64,000 bases of DNA from Rhodococcus sp. HNM0563 (GTDB lineage Bacteria; Actinomycetota; Actinomycetes; Mycobacteriales; Mycobacteriaceae). Numbering within the stretch: the first letter of the stretch is position 1; every line of letters begins with the position of its first letter. Positions 25,768 to 34,385 of the stretch are shown in pieces. The notes beneath the pieces were generated by a model. It was not told where the DNA came from and ran no database searches. It saw only the letters and a program-made list of their open reading frames with translations. The position numbers were made by a program, and so were the translations under genes. The DNA lies in NCBI RefSeq assembly GCF_012726195.1, contig NZ_JAASAF010000014.1:27320-91319 (forward strand), read 5' to 3'.

Positions 25768-27686
25768 GTGTCAGATCCTTCCGAAGATGCCCTTGTTCTC
25801 GCTTCACCTGATTCGGATGAGGTTCGGCCCGCGTGAACCAGTACGCGGAGTCGACGCAGGTTGCGTGGTATTCGGGGGTGCATGGGAGGGTAGATCAGGC
25901 TCAGTGCCGAGCCGAGGGTGAAGTAGCTGCGCAACACACGGAAACCCAGATACATCGGAATGTACTTCACGGAGCTGGGTCGCCAGATCAGGCAGACGAC
26001 GACGGTCATGATCATGGACATGCCGAGCAGAGTTGCGACGATGGGTTGCCACCGCATCGCGGTGAATGTGGAGTGGAAGGCGAATCCGGTGATCACCGCG
26101 AAGAGAAGCAGCGGTGCCAGCATCGCCCGACGGGCCGCATTGACGAGGTTGAAGGGAAGGACGAAGGTTCCGGCCATCGTCTGCCGATCGAACAACATTG
26201 CCCTGTTGCGGGCGGTCAGGTGGTAGATGCTGCGGAACCAGCGTGTGCGCTGTTCGAGCAGATGAGCATACGAGGCGGGAGTTTCGCTGTAGTACACCGC
26301 GTTCGGATCGGAGACACTCTTGTATCCGGCTGCTGTGAGGCGCATGCAGATGTCGGTGTCTTCGCCGTTCATGCCCTGGACCATGCCGCCGACCTCGAGG
26401 ACTTGGCTGCGCCGGTAGACAGCGAACATCCCCGGGATTCCCATGACCCCGTCATATCCGTCGAGGGAGACCTGGAAGAAGCCGTGTCGCATGTAGACCT
26501 CGACAAGCCGGCACTTGTCCATCCAGGTCTTCTCCTCCGCGGGCATCGGAATACCGCCCACGCAACCGACGTCGGGTTCGGCAAAGTGCCGCATCGCGTT
26601 CTCCAGGCAGCCGGGGCCGATCACGGTGTCGGCGTCGATGCGAACGATGAATTCTTCACGGATCCGGTCGATGCCCATGTTCAGCGCAATGGCCTTGCCC
26701 GGGGTGGGGCAATCCAGCACCTCACCCGTGATGTGGGTGCAATTCCGGATCTCTTCCTCGGCGGTCTCGCGAGTGGCGTCGGTGGAGGCATTGTCGACCA
26801 CGTAGAGGTGAATTCGCCCAGGGTAGGTCGCTGCGCCGTCGTCGATCGAGGAAATGGTGGCGCTGATGCTGTGCGCCTCGTTGTGCGCCGGCACCAGAAT
26901 TGCCGCTGGCGGGGCGAAATGAAGCTCGCGGGACTTCCTGAGGGTCCGGAATCCGAGGACCGCCGTGCATGCAGCGAGAATCTGCTGCATCAGGAACACC
27001 CCGGCACCGATGCCACCCAGAATCGCAAAGTTCTTCAACACCTCGACGACGTCGAAGAGGAAGTGGACCGCTACCGCAGCACCGACCATCGCGATGACCA
27101 GACAACACGCGAGTTTGAGGAATGAGGCGAGAGGGATGTGTGCGGGGACGGCGGGCAGCGGTCCCTGCGGAGGCAACTGGGCCTGCCGCAACAGTGTGTG
27201 GGGAAAGATTGCCAATGCCGCGAGCCCTGCAATCATCTGCCCGGCGAACACCGAAATCGAGACCACCCCCGCAGCGGACAGCAGACCGCCGATGAAGTCG
27301 ACAACTATGCAGAACACAGCGAACTTCCCGAGAAGACTCACCCCGATGAACAGTCGACGCCAGCCATTCGAATACGCGAACAGGGCGTAGGTGAGAAAGA
27401 ACAATGCGATGAACATGCGCAGTGGAAACTCGACGTTGCCTCGCCCCTCGGGAAACAACACCAGATCGCGGGGCACATCGGCGAGTCCGGAGTGGATGAG
27501 GAAAGTGCGCACGCACATGACGAGAATGGAGATCCCGACAAAGACGATAAGGAATCCGTTGGTCCCGCTGGCAGGTCGATTGACGGCATAGTCGGCAGGC
27601 GCGCTGTCGACCGATCGGAAATGATCCGCGATGGGTGCGCGGTCACCGTCCCCGGTCTGTGGTCGGTCCTCCGACACATTGGTCAT
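25764..27686 (-). CDS. Membrane-embedded processive glycosyltransferase, family 2 (cellulose-synthase-like)
   Basis: 640 residues. About five N-terminal membrane helices (residues about 44-250) precede a cytoplasmic GT-A domain: VPAHNEA at 265, the first Asp in VVDNASTD (298), the DAD at 351-353, acceptor motif GEDTD at 441-445 and QRTRW at 479-483. Then come four C-terminal helices. This is the QxxRW processive-synthase layout of BcsA, PgaC and hyaluronan synthases. No PilZ domain is seen after the last helix, only a short basic tail. It probably polymerises a sugar nucleotide and extrudes the chain. The start and stop each overlap a neighbour by 4 bp. Confidence 0.9.
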   Translation of the reverse strand: MTNVSEDRPQTGDGDRAPIADHFRSVDSAPADYAVNRPASGTNGFLIVFVGISILVMCVRTFLIHSGLADVPRDLVLFPEGRGNVEFPLRMFIALFFLTYALFAYSNGWRRLFIGVSLLGKFAVFCIVVDFIGGLLSAAGVVSISVFAGQMIAGLAALAIFPHTLLRQAQLPPQGPLPAVPAHIPLASFLKLACCLVIAMVGAAVAVHFLFDVVEVLKNFAILGGIGAGVFLMQQILAACTAVLGFRTLRKSRELHFAPPAAILVPAHNEAHSISATISSIDDGAATYPGRIHLYVVDNASTDATRETAEEEIRNCTHITGEVLDCPTPGKAIALNMGIDRIREEFIVRIDADTVIGPGCLENAMRHFAEPDVGCVGGIPMPAEEKTWMDKCRLVEVYMRHGFFQVSLDGYDGVMGIPGMFAVYRRSQVLEVGGMVQGMNGEDTDICMRLTAAGYKSVSDPNAVYYSETPASYAHLLEQRTRWFRSIYHLTARNRAMLFDRQTMAGTFVLPFNLVNAARRAMLAPLLLFAVITGFAFHSTFTAMRWQPIVATLLGMSMIMTVVVCLIWRPSSVKYIPMYLGFRVLRSYFTLGSALSLIYPPMHPRIPRNLRRLRVLVHAGRTSSESGEARTRASSEGSDT

Positions 27687-29608
27687 CGTGGGAGGTCCTG
27701 CCGCGGTGGAGGATCAGTCGCTACGGTGCCGTCGCCGTCGATGGTGAAGCTGCCCTGCTGAGTGATCACCTGTGCGACCTCGTGCCCGAATGTCGGCAGT
27801 TGGGTGTGTCCTATGCTGCCTAGAGCTTGGATCATCACACCGCCGGCCCCGCTGGTGCTGGTCGCCGTCTCAACGAGAAGACCGTTGTCGAACGTCGGGA
27901 TGTCGAGTGCAGCGTGATCCGGGCCGGCGACGATCCGCCCGTCGCTCAGGTTTGCCGGAGAAGTGACGTCCGGCGTACTGCCGATGACGATGAAGGGCCG
28001 ACCAGTTGCCGGATGCTCGTTCCATAGGAAGTCGGGATTCTCATTGGCGGGTGTGAATTTGGTGATCGTGGGGATGATCGCGTTGAGTTGTTCGACCACC
28101 CGATCGCCGGCGTCCTCAGGCACATAGACGGCGAACCCGGGCGCCAAGGTCCAGGGTACTGTGGTGAAGCCCGCACCGGGATCGGCTCCAAGATCGAGAG
28201 TGGAGTCTGCCTGTAATTGGATGGGGTAACTGGTCACCCGCACGTCACAGCCTCCGAGATCGCGGTCGCGTTCGACCGACAGCGTCATCGCGTTCTCGAG
28301 CAGTTCGCGACCCGGTGGCAGTGGGATCGTCACCCTCCCTGCCGTGTCGTTGAGTCGATGGCTGGCGACCAGTGCTCCGTTGAGTTCCACGTTGAGGATC
28401 CAGGTCAGGTCCGGAGGTGAGGCCGGGAGTTGAAAGTTGGCGGAAACCGACTGCGGTAGACGGCCTTCCGGTAGGTCGGAGAGGGAGTATCCGATCTGCC
28501 AGCGTCGGGTCTCGGTGATCTGGCCGACGGATGTATCGGCTCCCAGCGCTTCGAGTGGCACCCGATCGCCCCCGAGAGGTGGAGTCGATATCGCCCTGGG
28601 GTCTGCATCCGCACCATCGGCGGTGGTGACAGTGGGGCTTGTGAGATAACGCGAGATCTGCCCACCGTCCGACGTCGTGACAGCCAACACGGGAGAGTCG
28701 GAGAGCCGGCCGACGACAATTCCTTCGGCTGCGTCGTCCGGCCCTGCCCATCCCTCCTCACGAAGGGCGTCGTCCGGACCGACCAGGATGGTGCTGCGTC
28801 CATCCGGTTCGGGCACGTCCGATGCGAAGGTGACCTCGTGGCCTGCCCGGGTGAGCGCGATACCCATTTGCGCGGCAGCAGTGCGCCATTCGGTGCCGTC
28901 GTCGGCCAGGACGATGGTCATGTCGCGGTCCCAGGACACCACGGCATCGCGAACCGTGTGAACCGGCTCGGTGAGGGCGGCCTCGACCATCGAGTCGGGA
29001 CCTAGGTGGACCAGTAATCCTGAGGAATGGTCTGGGGTGCAGGTTTCGTCATGGCGGGTGCCCACCGCACGGACCTGAACACGGACTTGGCCGTCGGCCG
29101 CGATCTGATCTGGTACGTCGATGTAGGCGTCGACTTCGTTTTCGCCGGTGGCGAGCTTATTGTTGAATACCTGCTGCCCGTCCATTGACACCGACAGGAA
29201 TACCGTGCTGTTGTCCGGTATTTGAGAGGTCCCTGCGAGATGCAGGCGCGTCTGGCTGCGCTCGGAGTCTGCGGGCAACGTCACAAGGTAGCTCGTCGAG
29301 GGTGAATCGTCGGTCAGCCATACTCCGTCGGCATGGCCCGATCCGGCCAGCGTCTTGATGAAGTGACGGTCTGCCGGTACGTGCAGACTGTGATCATCGG
29401 CGTCGCGAGTGAACCATGTCGGCCGTAGGAGGAAGAACGCCAGTAGCGCCACCAGGGCCACTGCGAGCACGACCCACGCTGACTTCGGGACCGAACGTCC
29501 CTTCTCGCCGGCGAAGTACTCGGACGTCTCCGAGCTGTCATCACCGGCCGGGTCGGGGTCCGGCTTGTCCGTCGCCGGTGTGCCGTCGTTGTGTTCGTCG
29601 TCGCTCAA
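27683..29608 (-). CDS. BcsB-like cellulose-synthase accessory protein
   Basis: 641 residues. An acidic cytoplasmic N-terminus of about 40 residues, one membrane helix at 44-62, then a long extracytoplasmic region rich in beta structure. Pieces such as STVFLSVSMDGQQVFNNKL and ILNVELNGALVASHRLND match the carbohydrate-binding-like repeats of bacterial cellulose-synthase subunit B. BcsB normally has its anchor at the C-terminus; here the only clear helix is N-terminal, which is unusual. Its stop overlaps the glycosyltransferase start by 4 bp. It should guide the growing polymer outside the membrane. Confidence 0.8.
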   Translation of the reverse strand: MSDDEHNDGTPATDKPDPDPAGDDSSETSEYFAGEKGRSVPKSAWVVLAVALVALLAFFLLRPTWFTRDADDHSLHVPADRHFIKTLAGSGHADGVWLTDDSPSTSYLVTLPADSERSQTRLHLAGTSQIPDNSTVFLSVSMDGQQVFNNKLATGENEVDAYIDVPDQIAADGQVRVQVRAVGTRHDETCTPDHSSGLLVHLGPDSMVEAALTEPVHTVRDAVVSWDRDMTIVLADDGTEWRTAAAQMGIALTRAGHEVTFASDVPEPDGRSTILVGPDDALREEGWAGPDDAAEGIVVGRLSDSPVLAVTTSDGGQISRYLTSPTVTTADGADADPRAISTPPLGGDRVPLEALGADTSVGQITETRRWQIGYSLSDLPEGRLPQSVSANFQLPASPPDLTWILNVELNGALVASHRLNDTAGRVTIPLPPGRELLENAMTLSVERDRDLGGCDVRVTSYPIQLQADSTLDLGADPGAGFTTVPWTLAPGFAVYVPEDAGDRVVEQLNAIIPTITKFTPANENPDFLWNEHPATGRPFIVIGSTPDVTSPANLSDGRIVAGPDHAALDIPTFDNGLLVETATSTSGAGGVMIQALGSIGHTQLPTFGHEVAQVITQQGSFTIDGDGTVATDPPPRQDLPR

Positions 29609-29734
29609 GTGTCGCTCCCCTCGCAGGTGGACCTACGGTGTCCGTCCCGGACGGCTCGGCGGATATGAGACTTGGGGCGACGCCGTCTGCGTACCGCCGC
29701 GCGATCTGGAACCGCGCCATCCACAGATTCCGAT

Positions 29735-31024
29735 TCAGTGCAATCGTGTCCTACCCTGATTCCCGGAGTTGTCGTTGCAGGCCGAAAGTTCATTCTCGTT
29801 CTCCCCCCGACGAGGGTTTGCGATCATTCGACTGTGAGCACGCTCGGCGGACGCCTGTCGATTCCTGTTCCAAAAGGATGTGCACGGGATGCGATCCCGC
29901 TCGACGCGATCCGCGTACCTCTGAGCGATCTCGACGGACTCTGTGAGCAGGCCTGTCGCGAGCTTGATAGGTTGCAGCCCGAGCGTCACAAGTTGGTCGT
30001 TTCGTACCTGGAGCTGGTTTTCGTCGGCTTCCCTGCGTGGGTTGGACACGGATGTTACTTCGGCGCCGAGCAGGTCGGCGACGAGGTGCGCCAGATCGGA
30101 CACTCGGTGCGTCTCGGTCACCTGGTTCATTACACGCACCCGCTCCGACACCTCCGCACCCGATTCCACTGCCAGCCGGATGCAGCGGACTGTGTCGCGG
30201 ATGTTGATGAAGGCGCGGGTCTGTCCACCCGTCCCATGGACGGTGAGGGGATATCCGATCGCGGCCTCGACGAGGAACCGGTTGAGAACGGTTCCGTAGT
30301 CTCCGTCGTAGTCGAATCGATTGATGAGCCGTGGGTCGAGCGCGGTCTCGTCGGTCTGTGTGCCCCACACGATCCCCTGGTGGAGGTCGGTGATGCGGAG
30401 ACCGTCGTTGTTCGCGTAGAACTGGAAGAGCAACTGATCCAACGATTTACTCAGGTGGTACACGCTGCCCGGTTGTGTGGGATACAAGATCTCCCTGCTG
30501 TGATTCCGACCCGTGCGGTCGGGGTATGAGACGGTCAGATACCCCTCGGGGAGATCCATCGGCACCGATTCGTAGCCGTAGACCCCCATCGTGCCCAGAT
30601 GCACGATATGGGTGTCGAGTCCGAGCTCCACCACGGCTGCGAGGAGATTGTGGGTGACGGCCACGTTGTTCTGGATGGTGTAGCGCTTGTGGGCCGGTGA
30701 CTTCATCGAATAGGGCGCTGCACGCTGTTCGGCGAAATGCACCACGGCATCCGGTCGCTTCGTCGCGAGAAGTTCCGTCAACGACGAATAGTCCTCGGAA
30801 AGATCCATTTCCACGAAGTCGATCTCACTGCCTGTGACGTCCCTCCACGATCGGAGGCGCTCGGGCAGTGGCCGTATGGGTGTCAGTGACCGAACCCTGA
30901 GTTCATCGTCGATGCGTCGCCGCACGAGGCTGTCGACGATCGTGACGTCGTGTCCGTGTGCGGAGAGATGAAGTGCGGTCGGCCAGCCGCAGAATCCGTC
31001 GCCGCCAAGGATGAGCAGGTTCAT
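29735..31024 (-). CDS. sqdB: UDP-sulfoquinovose synthase family (SQD1/SqdB) NAD-dependent enzyme
   Basis: 429 residues. SQD1 enzymes convert UDP-glucose and sulfite to UDP-sulfoquinovose. Seen: the NAD-binding loop LILGGDGFCGW (4-14), DSLVRRRIDDEL, the family motif AEQRAAPYSM (98-107), catalytic Thr145-Met146 in LGTMGVYG, Tyr189 and Lys193 in YHLSK, RITDLHQGIVWG and GTVLNRFLVEAA. These match the plant SQD1 pattern closely rather than ordinary UDP-glucose epimerases. The start at 31024 has AGAGGCG upstream. A C-terminal tail of about 35 residues extends beyond the family core. First gene of the run leading to BcsB-like and GT2. The actual product (sulfoquinovose or a related sugar) is inferred. 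Confidence 0.82.
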   Translation of the reverse strand: MNLLILGGDGFCGWPTALHLSAHGHDVTIVDSLVRRRIDDELRVRSLTPIRPLPERLRSWRDVTGSEIDFVEMDLSEDYSSLTELLATKRPDAVVHFAEQRAAPYSMKSPAHKRYTIQNNVAVTHNLLAAVVELGLDTHIVHLGTMGVYGYESVPMDLPEGYLTVSYPDRTGRNHSREILYPTQPGSVYHLSKSLDQLLFQFYANNDGLRITDLHQGIVWGTQTDETALDPRLINRFDYDGDYGTVLNRFLVEAAIGYPLTVHGTGGQTRAFINIRDTVRCIRLAVESGAEVSERVRVMNQVTETHRVSDLAHLVADLLGAEVTSVSNPRREADENQLQVRNDQLVTLGLQPIKLATGLLTESVEIAQRYADRVERDRIPCTSFWNRNRQASAERAHSRMIANPRRGENENELSACNDNSGNQGRTRLH

Positions 31025-31053
31025 GGGTCGCCTCTGCCGGATAGTGAGTATGA

Positions 31054-31098
31054 CGGCACGGCCCCTGACGAGTGCACGAAACGTCAGGGGCCGTGCCG
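31054..31098 (-). terminator. Strong hairpin between alkylsulfatase and sqdB-like gene
   Basis: A perfect 17-bp stem starting CGGCACGGCCCCTGACG with an 11-nt loop, located 7 bp after the alkylsulfatase stop on the minus strand. It should end that transcript, so the sqdB-like gene (start 31024) needs its own promoter or read-through. Confidence 0.83.
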
Positions 31099-31104
31099 TG
31101 GTGT

Positions 31105-33003
31105 CTACGGTGTCACGATCGCGAAGTCCGGGTCCGGAGAATCGAGATATCCGACCAGCTCTGCCAACACGGCGACATTGCCGTCTGCCTCGACCGATCC
31201 GTCCTTGACCATGGCATTCAGATCCGCGCCGCCGAGCAGGGCTTCGTGCAGTTCTCGATTCGTGAGTGTGAAGGTGGCATCTGGCGCCGGGAGATCCGCG
31301 TCCCCGAGGTCGAAGTGGACGAGCAGCCCGTTTCGCAGTTGAGCTCGATGGGTGATCGATTGATCGCTTACCCGCCAGTCGATCGTGATCTGCGCGTCCC
31401 ATGCTCGGGGGCCGTCGACCCTCAAAGCGAGGGCGTCGAAGACCTGCTCGACGGTGAGTGCACCGGCAATGTCGGGGGATGCGGTCGACAGCGGTGTGCC
31501 GATGCCTCCGTTGCGGAGTTCGTACGCGCCCATCAGGAAGAAGTTCCTCCAGGTTCCGTTCTCGGAACCGTAGCCGAGTTGCTCGAGGGTGTCGGCCTGG
31601 AGCGCTTTCGCTTCGGTGTTGTCGGGATCGGCGAAGATGACGTAGTTCAGTACCTGTGCAACCCAGCGGAAATCGCCGTCATCGTACGAACCTCGTGCTT
31701 TCGCGATGACTTCCTGCGCGCCACCCATGAACTCGACGTGTCGCTTCGCGGATGCGACAGGCGGGTGCTCCCACAGGTTGGCCGGGTTGCCGTTGAACCA
31801 GCCCATGTAGCGCTGGTAGATCGCCTTGACGTTGTGGCTGACCGAGCCGTAGTAGCCGTGCGTATGCCAGGCCGTCTCGATGGCTGGGGGCAGGTCGATG
31901 TCCTCGGCGATCTCGATACCCACGGAACCTTTGTTCATGGCGCGGAGCGTCTGGTCGTGGAGGTAACCGTAGAGGTCGCGCTGCACCGACAGGAAGTCGG
32001 TGATGCGCTCGGTATCCCACGTCGGCCAGTGATGCGACGCGAACAGCACATCGGTGCGGGATGCGTAGCGGTTGATCGACTCTGTCAGGTACTTCGACCA
32101 CACGTGCGGGTCGCGGACCAGCGCACCGCGCAGCGTAAGGAGGTTGTGCAGCGTGTGGGTCGCATTCTCGGCCATGCACAATGCACGTTTGTCGGGGAAG
32201 TAGAAGTTCATCTCCGCGGGGGCCTCGGTGCCCGGCGTGAGTTGGAATTCGACGCGCACCCCATCGATCACCTCGGATTGTCCGGTGTGATCGATGTGGA
32301 CGGTCGGGGAGATGAGCGTCGGCGTGCCGGTGGAGTTCGTGGGTCCGAGACCAGCACCGATGGATCCCTGAGCGCCACGCGGAAGCGCTGCCCCGTACAT
32401 GTACGCGGACCTCCGCGCCATCGCGGTCCCCGCGTACACGTTTTCGGCGACCGCATGTTCGACGAACCCGACCGGGGCCACCACGGGGCAGCGCCCCGCC
32501 TCGACATCTTCCTCGGTGGTGACACCTTTGACGCCACCGAAATGATCGATGTGGCAGTGCGAGTAGATCACGCCGGTGACGGGACGCTCTCCTCGGTTCG
32601 CGCGATACAGGCCCAGCCCTGCGGCGGCGGTTTCGGTGGAGATGAGCGGATCGATGATGATGACGCCGGTGTCGCCTTCGACGATGGTCATGTTCGACAG
32701 ATCGAGTCCGCGGATCTGGTAGATACCCTCGGCGACCTCGTAGAGCCCCTGCATTGCGCAGAGCCTCGACTGGCGCCACAGACTCGGGTTGACGGTGGGC
32801 GGGCATTCTCCTTCGAGGAACGCGAAGGCATCGCTGTCCCACACGGTGTTCCCCGACGCATCCTTGACCACCCCGGGGTCCAGGGAGGCGATGAACCCGC
32901 GCTCGGCGTCGGAGAAGTCCTGATTATTCGAGAACGGTAGGGTCCGTTGTGCTTCCGAATTCTTGTTCGACACAGTGGTTGTGGCGTCCTGATGATGCGT
33001 CAT
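31105..33003 (-). CDS. SdsA1-type alkyl/aryl-sulfatase (metallo-beta-lactamase fold)
   Basis: 632 residues; hydrolyses alkyl sulfates such as dodecyl sulfate to alcohol and sulfate with two zinc ions. Seen: the metal-binding HCHIDH at residues 149-154, SNMTIVEGDTGVIIIDPLIS before it, the metal/substrate region AENATHTLHN, FASHHWPTW, then a dimerisation region and a C-terminal SCP2-like domain from about residue 500. Secreted SdsA1 has a signal peptide; none is visible here, so this form is probably cytosolic. The ribosome-binding site is weak. It lies upstream of the glycan genes and could supply sulfate or detoxify surfactants. Confidence 0.92.
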   Translation of the reverse strand: MTHHQDATTTVSNKNSEAQRTLPFSNNQDFSDAERGFIASLDPGVVKDASGNTVWDSDAFAFLEGECPPTVNPSLWRQSRLCAMQGLYEVAEGIYQIRGLDLSNMTIVEGDTGVIIIDPLISTETAAAGLGLYRANRGERPVTGVIYSHCHIDHFGGVKGVTTEEDVEAGRCPVVAPVGFVEHAVAENVYAGTAMARRSAYMYGAALPRGAQGSIGAGLGPTNSTGTPTLISPTVHIDHTGQSEVIDGVRVEFQLTPGTEAPAEMNFYFPDKRALCMAENATHTLHNLLTLRGALVRDPHVWSKYLTESINRYASRTDVLFASHHWPTWDTERITDFLSVQRDLYGYLHDQTLRAMNKGSVGIEIAEDIDLPPAIETAWHTHGYYGSVSHNVKAIYQRYMGWFNGNPANLWEHPPVASAKRHVEFMGGAQEVIAKARGSYDDGDFRWVAQVLNYVIFADPDNTEAKALQADTLEQLGYGSENGTWRNFFLMGAYELRNGGIGTPLSTASPDIAGALTVEQVFDALALRVDGPRAWDAQITIDWRVSDQSITHRAQLRNGLLVHFDLGDADLPAPDATFTLTNRELHEALLGGADLNAMVKDGSVEADGNVAVLAELVGYLDSPDPDFAIVTP

Positions 33004-33069
33004 GTATCGATCGTGCTGCCGTCTCCGTGCAGTGCCATCACCTAGAGCAGGTGAATTCGCCGTGGCTCC

Positions 33070-33522
33070 TCATCGACCGATAGGCCGGGAGATCGCTGCC
33101 GATCGCGCGACACCCGACAGGAGTGACACGATTGCGGTACCGACGACGAGGTAGAGCACGGCGCTGCATACCTTCGAGGCCAAGGTCGCGTCGAACATGA
33201 AGGGCCACAGCGCGACGGCGACGGTGGCGAGAGTACAGATCCAAGAGAAGAAGCTCGTGGCACTCGGTGTCGACACCATGAGCAGGTGGAGCAGGCCTGT
33301 CGCGACCAGTGCCGCAATGGCGGCGAGCACCGCAAGGTTGGCGGCCTGGGATCGCCCGAACAGTATTTCCGGGGTGATCACCGGGACGTCGAGCAGTTCA
33401 CGGATGACGAGTAGTCCCACGACGGCCGCGAGAGCTGCGACGACGGCGGTAGCGAGGCCACCCGACCACAGCTTCTTTACGTCCACTGCGTTCGTCGTAC
33501 GGTCCGGATTGTACTGGGACAT
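33070..33522 (-). CDS. Four-helix membrane protein, DUF6069-like
   Basis: 150 residues with four hydrophobic segments (about 24-42, 64-84, 90-108, 115-135). The sequence around VIRELLDVPVITPEILFG after the first helix is typical of actinobacterial DUF6069-like proteins. No catalytic motifs are evident. It follows the 75-residue gene by 19 bp and precedes the alkylsulfatase by 66 bp in the same direction. The function is unknown. Confidence 0.75.
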   Translation of the reverse strand: MSQYNPDRTTNAVDVKKLWSGGLATAVVAALAAVVGLLVIRELLDVPVITPEILFGRSQAANLAVLAAIAALVATGLLHLLMVSTPSATSFFSWICTLATVAVALWPFMFDATLASKVCSAVLYLVVGTAIVSLLSGVARSAAISRPIGR

Positions 33523-33541
33523 TCAGCGAATCCTCTCTCGA

Positions 33542-33769
33542 TCAGTCGGGAAGTCGGCTCATTTCGATGAGGGTGATCCCCAGTGCATCGAATCGTGCTA
33601 GTACCCCGCGTAACTCGGTCGGACTCGCGATCGAGCCGTAGAGCATGGTGTACGCACCGGGAATGTCGGACACGTTCAGTTCCGGAAACGCGGTGAGCGT
33701 GCGTTCGGACAGCGTGCCGGCGACGGTGAACGAATATCGCACGCCCTTCGGCCACGAATCTGGCTGCAT
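33542..33769 (-). CDS. Small conserved-looking protein, unknown function
   Basis: 75 residues, start at 33769 preceded by AGGAGCGGCG. Soluble, no signal peptide. Visible pattern: VRYSFTVAGTLSERTLTAFP, then YTMLYGSIASPTELRGVLAR and a final strand LGITLIEMSRLPD. This looks like a small ferredoxin-like or sensor-type fold. It is not recognised. It is probably co-transcribed with the DUF6069-like gene. Confidence 0.65.
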   Translation of the reverse strand: MQPDSWPKGVRYSFTVAGTLSERTLTAFPELNVSDIPGAYTMLYGSIASPTELRGVLARFDALGITLIEMSRLPD

Positions 33770-33947
33770 CGCCGCTCCTCTCGTGGTGCACCCCACAATG
33801 TCGCGCCCGGCGTCGACTGCGCTTCACCCGTAAGTGGTGAACCTCGAGAGATCACCTGTCGCGGGCGATGTGAGATCCCGGGAGCCCGCGTGCAATGGGG
33901 CGTGGCGGACCGTCCCAGGTCCGAATCACACACGAAGGGAATCGACT

Positions 33948-34346
33948 ATGTCTTCGTCCGATGGAGGCGTCAAACAAGGCTTCGCCGCCGGTACGTCGAT
34001 TGCGGCTGCGCTCATTCTGCTCGTCATCGGCGTGGTATCGATCCTGCAGGGGATCTCTGCCATCGCCACCGACGAACTGTTCGTGGTCGGCGCCGAGTAC
34101 ATATTCGAGTTGAACACGACGGCGTGGGGCTGGATCCATCTGATCGTCGGCATTCTCGTGGTCATCACCGCGTTTGCGCTGATATCGGGGGCCACCTGGG
34201 CACGATTCACGGCGATCGTCCTGGCCTGCCTGTCGATCATCGCCAATTTCTTGTGGCTGCCGTATTACCCGATGTGGTCGATCCTGATCATCGCCTTGGA
34301 TATCGTCGTGATCTGGGCCGTGTCGACGTGGGACCCTGATCGCTGA
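33948..34346 (+). CDS. Four-helix membrane protein, DUF7144-like
   Basis: 132 residues, ATG at 33948 preceded by GAAGGGA. Four helices; motifs LILLVIGVVSILQGISAIAT, then TAWGWIHLIVGILVV, then ATWARFTAIVLACLSIIANF and LPYYPMWSILIIALDIVVIW. These match the DUF7144-like membrane proteins common in actinobacteria. Function unknown. It is divergent from the DUF6069/75-residue pair and convergent with the large LuxR gene. Confidence 0.82.
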   Translation: MSSSDGGVKQGFAAGTSIAAALILLVIGVVSILQGISAIATDELFVVGAEYIFELNTTAWGWIHLIVGILVVITAFALISGATWARFTAIVLACLSIIANFLWLPYYPMWSILIIALDIVVIWAVSTWDPDR

Positions 34347-34385
34347 GCTCATGTCCGGCCTCTCGGGCTGACCGGTACGGCTGTA

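Noticed and set aside
31025..31402. Upstream extension of the sqdB-like frame
   Set aside because: It runs through a perfect terminator hairpin and the alkylsulfatase 3' end; the NAD-binding loop begins right after the ATG at 31024.
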